A stretch of DNA of 13,061 bases from UBA5941 sp021824385 (GTDB taxonomy: Bacteria > Patescibacteriota > Microgenomatia > UBA8517), in NCBI GenBank assembly GCA_027347685.1, contig DAIEQM010000006.1, positions 1 to 13,061 on the forward strand, written 5' to 3'. The first letter of the stretch is position 1, and each line of letters starts with the position of its first letter. Of this stretch, positions 13,037 to 13,061 are shown one piece after another. The notes under the pieces are model-generated. The model had not been told where the DNA came from, searched no databases, and saw nothing but the letters and a program-made list of their open reading frames with translations. The position numbers were made by a program, and so were the translations under genes.

Positions 13037-13061
13037 GAATATATCCGAAACAAACCCAAAC

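Overview
This window looks like a chromosomal segment of an ultra-small Patescibacterium (CPR), most likely Parcubacteria-like. This is inferred from gene content and style: a short UvrC with no C-terminal helix-hairpin-helix, a secG gene followed directly by a membrane-anchored family 5 solute-binding protein, several single-pass exported proteins, tightly packed single-gene units, and many start codons with no Shine-Dalgarno (SD) sequence. The standard code fits, with no in-frame UGA in any gene read here. No tRNA, rRNA, CRISPR array, insertion sequence or phage module is seen, and no gene-free stretch reaches 300 bases.

All but one of the genes lie on the minus strand, so the natural reading order is from high to low coordinates. 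Right end: a 72-residue protein of unknown function (12698-12916) and a 121-residue four-helix membrane protein (12141-12506), each with its own promoter, SD and terminator. Next come a Nudix-family hydrolase (11461-12072), a membrane-anchored phosphodiester-glycosidase-like protein (10276-11421) and uvrB (8219-10243). Between uvrB and uvrA sits a small islet: a plus-strand 128-residue protein of unknown function (7785-8171) and a divergent 75-residue membrane protein (7436-7663). uvrA follows (4375-7290), then an exported transglutaminase-like protein (2550-4346) whose end overlaps uvrC (1250-2563). A holin-IV-type membrane protein (837-1229), secG (595-807) and the start of a family 5 substrate-binding protein (cut by the left edge) close the window.

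The core function is nucleotide excision repair. UvrA and UvrB recognise and verify damage, and UvrC makes the dual incision; all three genes lie within about 9 kb. The other genes are mainly envelope functions (SecG, transglutaminase, phosphodiester glycosidase, solute-binding protein).

The most interesting pattern is in expression signals. secG, the holin-like gene, uvrA, uvrB, the transglutaminase, uvrC, the Nudix gene and the glycosidase have a -10-like hexamer that predicts transcription starting at or within about 6 bases of the start codon, with no SD: they look leaderless. The four small genes of unknown function have instead a promoter 26-35 bases further out, a perfect AAGGAG 5-7 bases before ATG, and an intrinsic-terminator-like hairpin. 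I find no obviously novel multi-gene system; the best candidates for new biology are this two-class architecture, the four orphan units, and cofactor-site losses in UvrC and UvrA.
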